Shown here: piece by piece, positions 23,794-34,738 of the stretch
Layout of the letters: each line of letters starts with the position of its first letter
How positions within the stretch are numbered: position 1 is the first letter of the stretch
DNA from: Toxorhynchites rutilus septentrionalis
Lineage: Eukaryota; Arthropoda; Insecta; Diptera; Culicidae
NCBI RefSeq assembly: GCF_029784135.1
Contig: NC_073746.1
Coordinates: 256,718,994 to 256,782,993 of the forward strand
Direction of reading: 5' to 3'
Length of the DNA: 64,000 nucleotides
The notes under the pieces: generated by a model
Told to the model about the DNA's origin: nothing
Database searches by the model: none
The model's input: only the letters and a program-made list of their open reading frames with translations
Program-made: the position numbers and the translations under genes

Positions 23794-24240
23794 CAGGGTA
23801 ACTTCGAAATAACGTACATTTTGCTTTCAAAATTGTACGTTGTATCGAATTGTACGTTATATCGAAGCAGAATAAAGAACTCAGAAACGTAGATTATATT
23901 ACTTTATTCTGTTAGAGTAAGGTTAATGAATAAATTCAACTAGAAGACGAAACCAACCTTTCTCATGATGTTTCCCTTCGTACTGTTGATTAATGCATGA
24001 TTCATTTAGAATCCGGAATCACAAAACAGTTGTTCTTCGGGATTGGTAAAAAGTACAAATCAAGCTTTAGTACCAAAATACAGATAATTTATTGTTCTTT
24101 CAAGAAAACAGTGTTCAAAAAATTATTCCTTCGGACTTTGAAAATGTGTACGTTATATCGAGGTAAAATATACGTTATATCGAGTGACGTTATATCGAGA
24201 GTACGTTATAACGAGAGTACGTTATATCGAAGTATTTCTG
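23794..24240. mobile_element. 447-bp pogo-like non-autonomous element
   Basis: Ends CAGGGTAACTTCGAAATAAC and (reversed) CAGAAATACTTCGATATAAC, with TA at 23792-23793 and 24241-24242. Subterminal regions repeat GTACGTTATATCGA five or six times. Non-coding interior. Architecture parallels 1139-2272 with a different repeat sequence. Confidence 0.75.
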
Positions 24241-24242
24241 TA

Positions 24243-25079
24243 TAGATTCGCGGAACGAATGGTTCGGATTTCTAGAAACACTCAACCGGCAATTTTCTTT
24301 CGTATTGTAAGGAAGTTTCAAGTTGGTTTTTGACAATGAAAAAGCCAGATGACGGATATGGGTGATAAGAAGCTCATAAAAACTTCTTAAGATCAAGCAT
24401 GTAACGGAAAAACTACTGTCCCTGATCAGAACTAAACACCCAGCCTGGGTGAGAATCTACCGTATATGTGGCCGATGAGTGTTGATCGAGGGATGCCAAG
24501 GCCTGGCAGCCTTTTTTTGACATAACCAATTCGAGTCGACTTTAGCTGTTTGCATCTGAATATCAGTGCGGCTTTGCCGTTTTGTCTTTAGATCATAAAC
24601 ACGAGGTATCTACAAAAAATAAGGACGCATTTTCCTGTCAGTGAGACACAAACCAGGTGACAGTTTTACCTCGAAGGGACTAGAAGTTTCAGAACAAAAC
24701 TTTTGAGAATCTATCAGTCAAAAATCAGTCGCTATCTCACTGAATACACTACACAATGATCTAAGATGGGGGCTCACAAAAAGTATAAAATTTTACGAAA
24801 TTTATTTTCTAACTAAAACACCTAGATGTCCCTAGCGAAATTTTAAACTGACTTTTTTAAGTTTGTTGAATTGTTTTGTTTTGTTGTTTATTTTGACAGA
24901 AAGGCGACTTAAGCAGCTGTCAATGGTGGTTCAAAACGTAATAAATGGAAAGGCATCAGAGAATTTGTCCGTCCAAACTTATCATCTACCGTTTACAGAG
25001 TAAAATTTCACCTTAAAATATAATTTATTTTCTATATAATTAAGGCTAACAATTTAGTAATAATTAAATCTAACACTAG
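24243..25079. other. Intergenic stretch without recognisable gene
   Basis: No supported coding or repeat structure. Confidence 0.45.
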
Positions 25080-25410
25080 TTTATGTGGACAGGATTAGGA
25101 TTTAGGACCAGGATGGAGCGAGTGGGGTAGTTTGGTTTGATGAGGAGGGAAGGATTCAAACAGAGATATCATTTCTTTTGAGAAATTGGTAAAGAGAAAG
25201 CATAAGGTTGAGGTCGCGACTAGCCAAGATGTCTCTAACCGGTAAGTCAGATTGCCTTCCTAGTGCCCTGAGTGAATCCGATAGATGAGCCCCGACAGAA
25301 TGAAAGTTTATACAGAACCAGACCACATGCTCGATGTCATGATAACCATCACCTCAAACGCAAATATTACTATCGATGGTAGACAGTTGATTGATGCCGA
25401 ACCAATAACT
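25080..25410 (-). pseudogene. LOA-type LINE 3' coding end, inverted fragment
   Basis: Minus strand translates as GDGYHDIEHVVWFC followed by LRALGRQSDLPVRDIL and LSLYQFLKRNDISV then a stop, matching the C-terminal Cys-His region of the LINE fragment at 26994. The second Cys codon of the CxC pair is TGA here. This C-terminal CxCG...H...C module is typical of LOA/Jockey-group LINE ORF2 proteins. Confidence 0.7.
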
Positions 25411-25639
25411 TTTTTGTGAATTTTCCTGGAACATTTATGTGTATTGCGGCTTTTTTGTTTGTGTCTTACTATTCGTTTATCGGAGTTTCGCAGACAATGA
25501 AAAATTAATATAAATAAAACGAAGAGAAAAATCGGTGATAATAAGGTTTAGCGACGATTTTACACGGATTATCTCAAAATTAAAGCTGAGATGAAAATGT
25601 TTCGCCGTAATTACGCCATTTTTCATAACTATAGAATAT

Positions 25640-25735
25640 CATTTCGTCGGATTTGTTTCGCGTCTCGGGAAATTCGAAAAAATGAGCTCTAACATAGTGA
25701 TCTCAACAAGTGCATGATTCAAGGGATTGAATGTA
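25640..25735 (+). pseudogene. LINE ORF2 fragment left of the ITmD37E insertion
   Basis: The last bases before the insertion (FKGLNV in the right frame) run on directly into GRDFIRVIYRL after it, so the transposon landed within the LINE reading frame at a TA. Its left limit is uncertain. Confidence 0.45.
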
Positions 25736-26993
25736 AAGGGTGTGTCACATCAAATTACATCACGGAAAAAACGCTGTAGAAATTTAATTTTTAGGAATTA
25801 TATCTTCAGCTTTCGCTTATAATCAGATAAGAGTGTATAGATCACGTTGGCCATGCTTCACTGTCAATTTTTCGTAAATTTGGAAAAATGTCGTCGAACG
25901 AAAAAGAGCGTCGTGAATTAATCCTGTGCACTCATTTCGAGAATCCGTAGTTGTCACATCGGGACATCGGTAAGATGCTGGGAATCGTCCAATCCACGGT
26001 CAGCAGAGTACTAAAACGATACTTCGAGAACCTAACGTCAGTGAAAAAGATCACAAGCGCGTAGTTAAGCAGTTTAGACGTGATCCGAGAAGTTCGGTCC
26101 GGGATGTCGCCAATAAGCTGAATTTGTCAAGTTCATTCGTCCAGCGGACCAAGCAGCGGGAGGGCCTGCGTACATACAAGGTTCATTAGGCTCCTAACCG
26201 CGACGAAAGGCAAAACATGGTGGGGAAGACGCGAGCCCGGAAGCTGTACACCGAAATGCTGACGAAGCCGCATTGCCTGGTAATGGACGACGAAACCTAC
26301 GTCAAAGCGGACTTTCGTCAGCTGCCGGGCCTGTTGTTCTTCTCCGCAGAAGACAAATTCAGCGTTCCGGAGGAGATTCGCAAGCAGAAACTATCCAAGT
26401 TTGCCAAAGAGTACATGGTGTGGCAAGCGATCTGCTCTTGCGGAAAGCGAAGCGCCCCCTTCGTGATGACCGGCACGGTAAACGGGCAGGTTTACCTTAA
26501 GGAGTGCCTACAGAAGCGCTTACTACCACTATTGAAGCAGCACGAGGGCCCGACCATCTTCTGGCCGGATCTCGCTTCGTGCCACTATTCAAAGGACGTG
26601 TTGGAGTGGTACGAAGCCAACGGGGTCACCTTCGTGCCAAAGGAAATGAACCCGCCCAACGCGCCGGAGCTTCGCCCAATAGAGAAATATTGGGCGAATA
26701 TGAAGCAGACCCTCCGGAAGAACCCAAAAGTTATCAAATCGGAGGCGGACTTCAAGAGAAAATGGATTTCTGTTAAAAAAAAACTACAACCTGACGTTGT
26801 ACAGAACCTTATAGACGGGGTAAAGAGGAAGGTGCGAGCATACGGGCTTGGGCTCGAAGTATGAATAAAAAGAAAATGCCAAAAGTTGTTTACTAGTTTT
26901 TATTTTACTGTCTAAAATTTTCAAAATGATCGGTCTACTGGGCGAATTACTACAGCGTTTTTTCCGTGATGCAATTTGATGTGACACACCCTT
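25736..26993 (+). mobile_element. ITmD37E-type transposon, defective copy
   Basis: A 1,258-bp element with TA on both sides (25734-25735, 26994-26995) and inverted ends AAGGGTGTGTCACATCAAAT, TCACGGAAAAAACGCTGTAG. Compared with the 1,300-bp copy at 56265-57564 it lacks ~40 bp within the transposase gene. Confidence 0.9.
25888..26864 (+). pseudogene. ITmD37E transposase pseudogene
   Basis: It starts MSSNEKERRELILCTHFENP as the intact copy does, then has TAG at 25948-25950. A ~40-bp deletion near 26033 shifts the frame between ENLT and SVSEKDHK. Another in-frame stop occurs at 26187-26189. From 26217 to 26864 a 215-aa stretch is open and keeps all three catalytic residues: Asp in MDDETYVKAD, Asp in FWPDLASCHYSKD, and Glu in ELRPIEKYW, with 37 residues between the last two. 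No functional full-length protein can be made. Confidence 0.9.
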
Positions 26994-27775
26994 TAGGTCG
27001 TGATTTCATTCGTGTGATATATCGGCTTATGTTCAATCACTACAGCCTTTACGCGCATCTCTATCGCATTGGGCTCGCAGCAAACAATCTATGTGACTGT
27101 GGCGATGGCTACCACGACATCGAGCATGTTGTCTGGTCATGTATCCGGTTCCATATTGCCCGCTTTCAGCTCTCTAGAGCATTGAGGGCACAAGGCAGAC
27201 AATCGGATATCCCCGTCCGGGATATCTTGAGTAGTTGTGATCCTGATCTTCTACTTTGTCTATATCTGTTCCTCAGAGATACCGATGTCAACGTTGAATG
27301 TTGACATTTATCCCTGTGTCCCTGTATCACATCACTCCTATCCGATCGATAAACAATAAACGACAATACATACACATACTCTTTACAGATACAAACGACA
27401 CGAGCCGAAGATTGGGCATTCACCAAGATTCACCAAGAGCTGAGGATTGTAGCGCTCATGACAACTCTACACGAGCTGATGATTGTACCGGTTAGTGACA
27501 ATTCAACACTGGATTCCTCGATTCGCGAGAGACGCACCACGCTAGATATGGGGTACAGACTAGGGGGGCGCTGCTGATTAATGGTCAGCTGCATCCCAAT
27601 AGGAAGTATCCCGTGTCGGGCACATGTACAAAACATTGGAGACTACAACATCCCGATTCTGTCAACAAATTGTAACACTAACCTCGAGCCAACCGCTAAC
27701 ATAGCTTATAAGAAATATTGTCAAAATATTGTACCCCCGGCCCCGTCAGGCTAACGCCATATGAGCCTTAACAAA
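26994..27775 (+). pseudogene. LOA-type LINE: end of ORF2 and 3'UTR
   Basis: Reads GRDFIRVIYRLMFNHYSL, then HLYRIGLAANNLCDCGDGYH and DIEHVVWSC, ending DTDVNVEC and a stop at ~27302. The CxCG...H....C cluster is the usual C-terminus of LOA/Jockey-group ORF2 proteins. A non-coding tail of ~470 bp follows, with GGCTAACGCCATATGAGCC near the end and an A-rich 3' end at ~27775. The 5' part of the LINE is absent. Confidence 0.7.
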
Positions 27776-28670
27776 AAATATAATCTTGGAAAAAAATAGC
27801 GTACATGAATAATGAAAGACGAATTATAAAAGTATCTCGGATCCGCAACTACGACTTCAGCATGACTGTGCATCTGCGTCTGCAACTTGGATCTTAAGAG
27901 ACAGAAATAATTCTGGAAATGGCATGTTGATAGAGTGCACATTTTCTTCTCACTTGAACAGCACTGGTAAAAAAACACTTTTCGATCAACTCAGTATAAT
28001 AGCCTGTCAATAACAATAACTGCATTTTTTTAAAGCAAACAAAATTAATTCATTTGTTTATTTAGTTGTTTCAGAATTAAATTATTTATTGCTATGATAG
28101 GTGATGATGTTACGAGAAAAACTTCTTAAATTCACTTAATTCAGGTGTGATCAGGTGTTATTTGACTCGGACACTGTTTAGTTGATGCCAGAGCAAAATA
28201 ATAAAATTATAATTATGATTTAAACAAAAAATATTTGTAGGGCTATGTGCAATGACCTCGTTCCAATATCCACCATAGCCTTGAAAGATTCAAACAGATT
28301 TGTCTATCATGAACCAAAGGTTGTAATAATCAGTCCCTTCGTTAAGGGTTATTTTCGCAACATATGTCAATTTTTTTTTGTTAAAACTGTTTCAAAAATA
28401 ACTTCATCCATTTTCCCCCCTCAAGGTATATTGAACACATTCACTAATAAAATGAAGTGAAATCAAACATGTTTACTATGAACAGCAAAACACCACCAAA
28501 TTTTTCGCTGTCAATGACTTTCCTCCGTTGGATAACACGCAGTAAAAGCGGTCGCAACGCATCGTTGATTTTCATTGCTACGGGTCCAAACATGAGATAA
28601 ACTTTGACTTCATTACGCGTAACGTTGGATGAGCTGTAGAAATGATCAAGACGTGGAGAAAGGCGGATAA
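27776..28670. other. Intergenic region upstream of the first cuticular gene
   Basis: No gene or element recognised; presumably includes distal regulatory DNA of the gene at 28759, but no specific site can be named. Confidence 0.45.
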
Positions 28671-28677
28671 AATTCCA

Positions 28678-28684
28678 TATAAAA
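28678..28684 (+). promoter_or_regulatory. TATA box of cuticular gene 1
   Basis: TATAAAA 81 bp upstream of the ATG. About 30 bp downstream is the initiator-like TCATCATTCACTT, then the shared 5'UTR motif TTATCGGTTGTTCAGGTTAC. Confidence 0.8.
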
Positions 28685-28758
28685 ACACACGCTTATCACC
28701 CACTAAGTCATCATTCACTTGTTATCGGTTGTTCAGGTTACATCTAGGAAAGGCAAAC

Positions 28759-29428
28759 ATGAAGGTAAGATTCGTTGGCTTATGGTGGAAAAACAATCGC
28801 AGGATTGGTATCTGATTTACGTTTTTAGTCGTTCATTGCATTCTCGATGGTATTGGCTGTTGCCAGCTGTGCAGCCATCCACGCCTCGGAAGTTGAGCAG
28901 CACGGAACCTGGAGTCACGACTTGGAACATGATCATCACCACCAACATGAACAGGAACATTATTATGATCACCACGAAGAACACAAGCACGAACAACACG
29001 AACAGGACCACCACCAATATCAACATCAGGATTTGAGCCACCACTGGGAACCAAAGAACGAAGTGAAACACGTGATCACCGAAAAGGTTCCAGTTCCATA
29101 CCCGGTGGAGGTAGCGAAGCACGTCCCAGTTCCAGTGAAGGTTCCATATCCAGTGCACACCGAGAAACAGGTTCCGGTGATTGTCGAGAAAAAAGTACCA
29201 GTGTACTACGAGACTAAAGTTCCCGTCCATGTGGATCGGCCAGTTCCATACCCAGTTCACGTCGAGGTTCCAATCTACCAGAAGGAATACATCGAGGTCC
29301 CAAGGAAACACGAAGTTTTTGTTGAGAAGCCTTATCCAGTGTACGTGAAAGATCCGATCTACGTTGAGAAGCCAGTACCATTCACCGTTTTAATCAAGAA
29401 GCAAGAAAAGAAGCCATTCTGGGGTTGA
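28759..29428 (+). CDS. Cuticular protein, CPLCP/Vajk-like (gene 1)
   Basis: Two coding exons: 28759-28764 (ATG AAG only) and 28829-29428, joined across a 64-bp GT-AG intron; 201 residues. The joined start [20 protein letters not shown] is a signal peptide. Residues ~25-70 are His/Glu-rich ([18 protein letters not shown]). From ~75 a low-complexity domain of PV and PY pairs follows ([43 protein letters not shown]), ending KKPFWG. This is the pattern of insect cuticular proteins of low complexity, proline-rich (CPLCP), and of Drosophila Vajk. The protein is expected to be secreted by epidermis into cuticle; its exact role is unknown. Closest relative in the window is gene 4 at 47663. An ATTAAA at 29524 may serve polyadenylation. 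Confidence 0.9.
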
Positions 29429-29529
29429 ATGTGATCGTGCTTAGTTGTTATTGCGTAGCTGATTATAGGTTATGAAATATTATTCATAAGTTGTTGAATA
29501 ATCCGAATAGATGTTGATAAAAAATTAAA

Positions 29530-30516
29530 TATCCGCATTATGATTTACTGAACGATTTCATAGAGAAGCACATGGACCAAAGAAATTTGCAGCCAATGGA
29601 TTATCGATCGATCTTCTTTAAGAATACATAAAAATATGGTTTTTATTTCTATCATTGAGACGATAATCAAAACATATAAACCATAGATTGCAATTGCAAA
29701 CTAACGATTTACTTGATATCGTCGTGAAAAAGTGATTACCACATAACTGGAATATATGGTGATCTTAAAAAAGTAAATCATTCTAATTCGAAATAAACAC
29801 CTTCTTTACTGTACAATAAACTAGACAATAAAAATTTGTCAGTCATAACTTTTCGAAAAATATGAATTTTGAATTTTGTAGGAGGGTCACCATAATTTCT
29901 GGCATCAGACGTGTGACGTGCATTCAAGTGAAAATACTCAATATGTATTTCCATTTCATTATTGAAAGGCATACATCCATGCAACGTTTACAGTTCATTG
30001 AATTTCATTATCAATTTTCGTACTCTGTGAAAAATGTTTTTCGCAAACTTAGACCATTTTATGATGTTCTACGACGAAGCTCATTTCTAGTTGAATAGAT
30101 ACGTCAACAACCTAAATTGTTGCATTTGGTTCGGTCACATGTAATAGAGAGATTGGTAAGCAATTAATCTCTCGCTTTGGACCTGCAAATTAAAACATGT
30201 AGACTACATTTTTGTGAAATAACGTAAAGTCGCTGGTATATACCTTAAACCAGTATCTATTGAATGCTAATGAGAATTGATTACGAGTCTGATAGTAAAG
30301 ACTCATTGAGAATCAACCGTTGAAAATTTCCGTAAAATCAGTTCGAGAAGGTGGCTCTGAATGGTGTTTCTACGGATTTGAAACGCATATCCCTCCATTA
30401 CAAGGAAATGGATAAAACTAGATAAATTTACTCGTCAAATATAGCCACTTACATTTAAATAAATATATTTTTCGATGAGTTATACCTTTTACAATGTTAA
30501 TGATTGTGGATATGGA
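29530..30516. other. Intergenic AT-rich stretch
   Basis: No gene or element recognised. Confidence 0.45.
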
Positions 30517-30938
30517 GGGTCCTCGTAGCCACATTGGTTGCACGTTCGCCAACCAAGCGATCGATCGTGAGTTCAAACTCAGGGCACTCAATTGGCCATC
30601 TTTGTGCTGTTATAGGAAAACTACCTCCACGCAACAATCATGAGCAATGGATCGATCCACGGTCGAATGAAGATCGATTCATCCATACAACTGCCCTGCT
30701 CTCCAAGAAACATCGGGCTGTTGTGCTATTAATAACACAACAATGATCGTATCAACTGTCTCCGCTGTTCGGTGGTCTAACTGAACAATGGAAAAACAGA
30801 AGGAATACTCTTACGCCTAAATGGCTACTATTGTGTCATTTCCAATATATAGAAACCACAAACATGTAACATATACACGATTAAAACCCGGATCTGTTAC
30901 AGCTAAAATGCTAATGAGTCTAAATAAATAAATAAATG
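30517..30938 (+). mobile_element. tRNA-derived SINE, Feilai-like
   Basis: The 5' part carries pol III promoter boxes: A-box-like TAGCCACATTGGTTGCACG and B-box GAGTTCAAACTC at tRNA-like spacing. A tRNA-unrelated body follows (GGCTGTTGTGCTATTAATAA), and the 3' end is a TAAA/AAAT repeat (TAAATAAATAAATAAATGG). The layout and the head sequence resemble the Feilai family of Aedes; exact target duplications were not identified. Confidence 0.75.
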
Positions 30939-31139
30939 GGTTAAAAAAACTTTGTGAATATTGACCAATTTTGCCTGACTCATTATATTTTTCTATCTCC
31001 TGTGTATTCTCAACAGGTAATTTTCATAATTATTCATTTAAAATCTTCGCTTAATGTTTTGTACGAACTAATTCATTTGTGTCGCCATTTTGTTTATCTT
31101 TGTGAAGAATAGGATATGTTAAGGTGTTCTTTCGACATG

Positions 31140-31990
31140 TGACGAATTTCATGCTAGCTCGTCTTAGAAGTTGGCTGCACCATCTCAGGTAGCAGTTGAA
31201 CGTTGTGGGTGTAAACACTTTTAAGCACATTTGTATACTTGAAATATTCAAAAAAGAATTAGACTACTTTTTGAAAAGACCCAAAACATTTTACTTGATG
31301 TTTTACAAAAAAAAAAATTACTCAAAAACTATAATATCTAAGAATCATGGTCATAGAATGAAATATACCAAATTCTTCAAATGTTCATATGTAAATACAA
31401 TTTTTTTTTGGAAAATTTCGCTGAAGAATATTTTTTTTTGAAATTGAAATTCATTCTTCTCAAAAACGATTTTTTTTAATATACTCAAAAAAAATATGAA
31501 TAGCATGTTAGGAACATGTCAAACGCGAGAATTTGAACACAAAAATGTTACAAGTAAACAGACTTTTTTCATGAGTTTACATAAAAAAATGCCTTAGATT
31601 ACAGAAACTATAAAAGACATAAATTTGACATTTTCGACAAAAGTTCATATTTTGTTATGATCTAAAACTTTGTAGAATACACTATATCGCTATCTTGACT
31701 TCAAACCAAATTAGGATTAGTTGTAATTTTATGAAAGAAAACATGAAAAAGTGTTTGTTAGAAAAACTTTTTTCCTGTGAAAGTGTCCATCTTACGATGT
31801 AAAAACGACTAGTTGGAAATTATAAGGACTATTCATATATAATTTTAGAGAATTTAAAAAAAAATCATTTTTGAGAAAAATGAATTGTAGTTAAAAAAAT
31901 GTTTTTAGCGAAATTTAAAAAAAAATTGTTTTCTGTTTATAACCGAAGGAGCGAAATGAATGATTGTTATATAAAAAAGGAAAGTTCAAA
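31140..31990 (+). mobile_element. Partial foldback-element copy
   Basis: Shares with the element at 34739-36469 the starting phrase GACGAATTTCATGC, the stretch GTGTAAACACTTTTAAGCAC, AATTAGACTACTTTTTGAAAAG, and inner phrases such as CCTGTGAAAGTGTCCAT and TTGGAAATTATAAGGACTAT. The matching opposite arm is absent, so the copy is truncated. Low-complexity A/T runs throughout. Confidence 0.6.
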
Positions 31991-32059
31991 GAATAGCTCG
32001 TACGTATATTTTAATACCTTATAGTTCTACTATTTCTAATCTAAACGCCTTATTCTAAT

Positions 32060-32823
32060 TCAACCCCAGAAAGGCTTGTTTTCGTGTTTCTTGATAAACA
32101 CTGTCACTGGGACCGGTTTCTGGATGTAAACAGGATTTTTTACGTACACTGGATAAGGCTTGTCAACACGAACTTCGTACGGTTTTGGTACCTCTACATA
32201 TTCCTTCTGGTAAACTGGCACCTCAACACGAACTGGGTATGGAACTGGTCGGTCCACCTGGACAGGAATCTTTTTCTCGACATATACTGGAACTTTGTTT
32301 TCAACAACCACTGGAACCTTTTTCTCCGTATGCACTGGATATGGGACCTTCACTGGAATGGGGATGTGCTTCTCGACATGCACCGGGTACAGAACAGGAA
32401 TCTTCTCGGTGATGATGTGTTTCACCTCTTCCTGTGGACCCAAATGATGAGCTGGCTCCTGGTGCTGGTAGTGTTGGTCCTGACCAAAATCTTGGTGGTT
32501 ATTCTCTCCATGGTGAACGCGATGATATTCCTGTTCGTGTTGATAATGGTGGTCGTGATCTAATGCCTGTTTTGGTTCCCAGTTGTAACTCGGATGCGGG
32601 GGTTTGAAATAATGACCTTGATCGGTCTCTTCGTTAAAATCGTTATTACTCGATTCTTGCTCAAAATGATCCCAGATTATTTGACCTTCCGATTTGGGAT
32701 CATGAATAGCAGCACAAATTGCAACGGCAAAAGCCATTGAAAACACAATGAACACCTGTAAAATGTGGCAAAAAAAGATAAACTATATAAGACTTTTCCT
32801 TCAATGTTTGATCTTACCTTCAT
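32060..32823 (-). CDS. Cuticular protein, CPLCP/Vajk-like (gene 2)
   Basis: Coding exons on the minus strand: 32818-32823 (ATG AAG) and 32060-32755, with a 62-bp GT-AG intron; 233 residues. The joined start MKVFIVFSMAFAVAICAAIH is a signal peptide. The next ~90 residues are His/Gln/Glu-rich (DHDHHYQHEQEYHRVHHGEN), followed by the PV/PY domain ([49 protein letters not shown]) and KKPFWG. It shares the [10 protein letters not shown] and VPKPYEV variants with gene 3, not with genes 1 and 4. Secreted cuticle component by family; a TTTAAT (ATTAAA on its strand) at 32010 may be its polyadenylation signal. Confidence 0.9.
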
Positions 32824-32894
32824 GATTAACTTTGCGAAATGTAGCCTGGACAGATGATCAAAAGTGAATGATAACTTCACAATTTTAACGTTAC

Positions 32895-32902
32895 TTTTTA
32901 TA
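32895..32902 (-). promoter_or_regulatory. TATA box of cuticular gene 2
   Basis: TATAAAAA on the minus strand, about 30 bp upstream of the initiator-like TTATCATTCACTT, as in the other three genes. Confidence 0.75.
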
Positions 32903-32904
32903 TC

Positions 32905-33249
32905 TCTCTAACTTCTTTTTCCATTGTAAAGCTGTGCGTCAATCCATCCTCTGTTCGGTGCAATAATGTTACCGATTGATGTATATTTCAACGCATGCGA
33001 GGAAAAAAGCATTGATAAGTCGTGTATTTAATTTAAATCATGAAACGAGATTTACGACATCTGATTAAATGATATAATATGTGTCTGATTGATAGGAGAA
33101 AAATGCTCAATAAATGCAATTATGAGCTACCTCCTCTAAGTTCGTTTTATGGGTTCAATGTTTTCGATATTGGTGACTCAGTTCCGGATTAGTATACCGT
33201 CAAATTCGTATCATCTGCAGATTAGTTGATTTTGGCTGTTACTAATGAA
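32905..33249. other. Intergenic stretch
   Basis: Presumed upstream DNA of gene 2; no element recognised. Confidence 0.4.
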
Positions 33250-34712
33250 GGTATATACACTATGTAACAGAAGTTTATCCACCCTCTGGTCAATGTTCAA
33301 AATGAATGATGTTTATTTCTCTCTCGATAAAATCATGGTCATGTGAAATGAGAATAAGCTTGGTGATTTTTTGAGATCAGATAATTTGAATAACAGTAAA
33401 AAAACAAGGCCAAAAAGTATATTTACTTTATTCCGGATATCCACTTGTTTTGTGTGACCACCCTTTGCATGAATGACATTACCATGGCATTTATTCAACA
33501 AATTATAAAGTTGTATTTTGTTTTAGTTTCTGGTGAGATATTGTTTCACTTAGTTGTAATTACTTGTCGTCATTGAAGGCTTGTTAGATTATTTTTTTGA
33601 ACCGAAAGTTAATTCGAAATAGACCACAAAAGTTCTATTGGGTAAACACGTTGAGCCCTGAAATTTTCTTATTGCACTTATCAGCCCGCATCAAGAGCGT
33701 TTGCACAACATCAATGTCGGTCCCAACTCCCAAAGATTCTTACTGTATAAATAGAAAATAGTCAGAAATTCGACTTGAAAGTAGTTTTGTAAAACATCCG
33801 AAAACAAATCGTATATATTTTTATTTTCTTATTTTGTAACTGTCAGTCCCAGTCAGTCAGCGCTTTCCTACCAAAAAGCTCATTGTCGGCCCGTAGGGAT
33901 CTTAATTTTTCGTTCCGTAAACCAATTCGATTCCAGCTTCGAGGTATTCCCTAGACCTCCGTCTTGCTGTTATGTGTATCGACGATCAAACTTCAGTTTC
34001 TGCAAACTTGCTGGAAACTTTCGCTTCCATATGTCCAGATACACTATTTTTATCATCATTCCGCCAATCAATTCGAGTTCTTCGGCGTCACATGATGACA
34101 TCGAGCCCCAAACCATGACCCGATCTGCACAGGACATGGTCAAAAATAATTAGGTCACATGGCAAATTATGACGTTGCAATACTTCATTTCTCCATGATA
34201 AACTATTGGTTTCAAACACTCCTTTGTTCCAACACACTTCAAACACTAGACTTTTGCCAGTTTGTCGTCATTTGTGCGTGATAGAATCAGACCAGAATAA
34301 CATAATTTTTGTATCATATAACTTTTGATACGATAGCCCTATAAATTTTCGAAATTGTCTTTTAGGGACGTCCTGCTCTCGTTGTTGGTAAAATTATTAT
34401 TTTTAAAACCTTTTAACTATTGCTTGGTCGGACGATATCAGCAATTTGATGGTAGCTTGTGCCGGTGGCATAGTGTTCTATTATCGATATTCCGACACGT
34501 AGAGAAATGTTTGAGTTGTATCAAAATAACACGTTTTTGTATCGTTTTGTATCAAAATAACACCTGCTTTGATCACGAAACTTTCCAGACAAGGTAAAAA
34601 CAACTCTGTGCAGTGTTTACATTCAACAAAGTGACAGAAAAGGTGTAATACACAACAAAATTGTTATAATCATATTTAGGTAGATAAACGTTTTTGGCAT
34701 GTATTGCGTTGG
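33250..34712 (-). pseudogene. Near full-length Tc1-like transposon relic
   Basis: On the minus strand, in order and in shifting frames: a helix-turn-helix stretch (ATGTSYHQIADIV-like, ~34440), LFWSDSI (first Asp block, ~34290), GLGLD and VWGSMSS-type sequence (~34110), MMIKIVYLDIWKRK (~34050), QQD (second Asp, ~33960), and VIHAKGGHTKQ (Tc1 C-terminus, ~33460). The outer ends read ACAGAAGTTTATCCACC and (reversed) AAAAACGTTTATCTACC, an imperfect inverted repeat. Many frameshifts and stops; the block carrying the third acidic residue was not recognised. Confidence 0.7.
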
Positions 34713-34738
34713 TTTTTTAGTTTCTCACGACACTTTTT

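Noticed and set aside
26273..26776. Additional open frames of 75 and 90 aa within the transposase region
   Set aside because: These are other-frame shadows of the GC-richer transposase gene, repeated in the copy at 56.5-57.0 kb.
28817..29311. Long antisense frames over the cuticular genes (also at 32084-32563, 38316-38630 and 48014-48331)
   Set aside because: They arise from the repetitive codon use of the PV/PY domain on the coding strand; the coding-strand models have signal peptides, splice sites and promoters.
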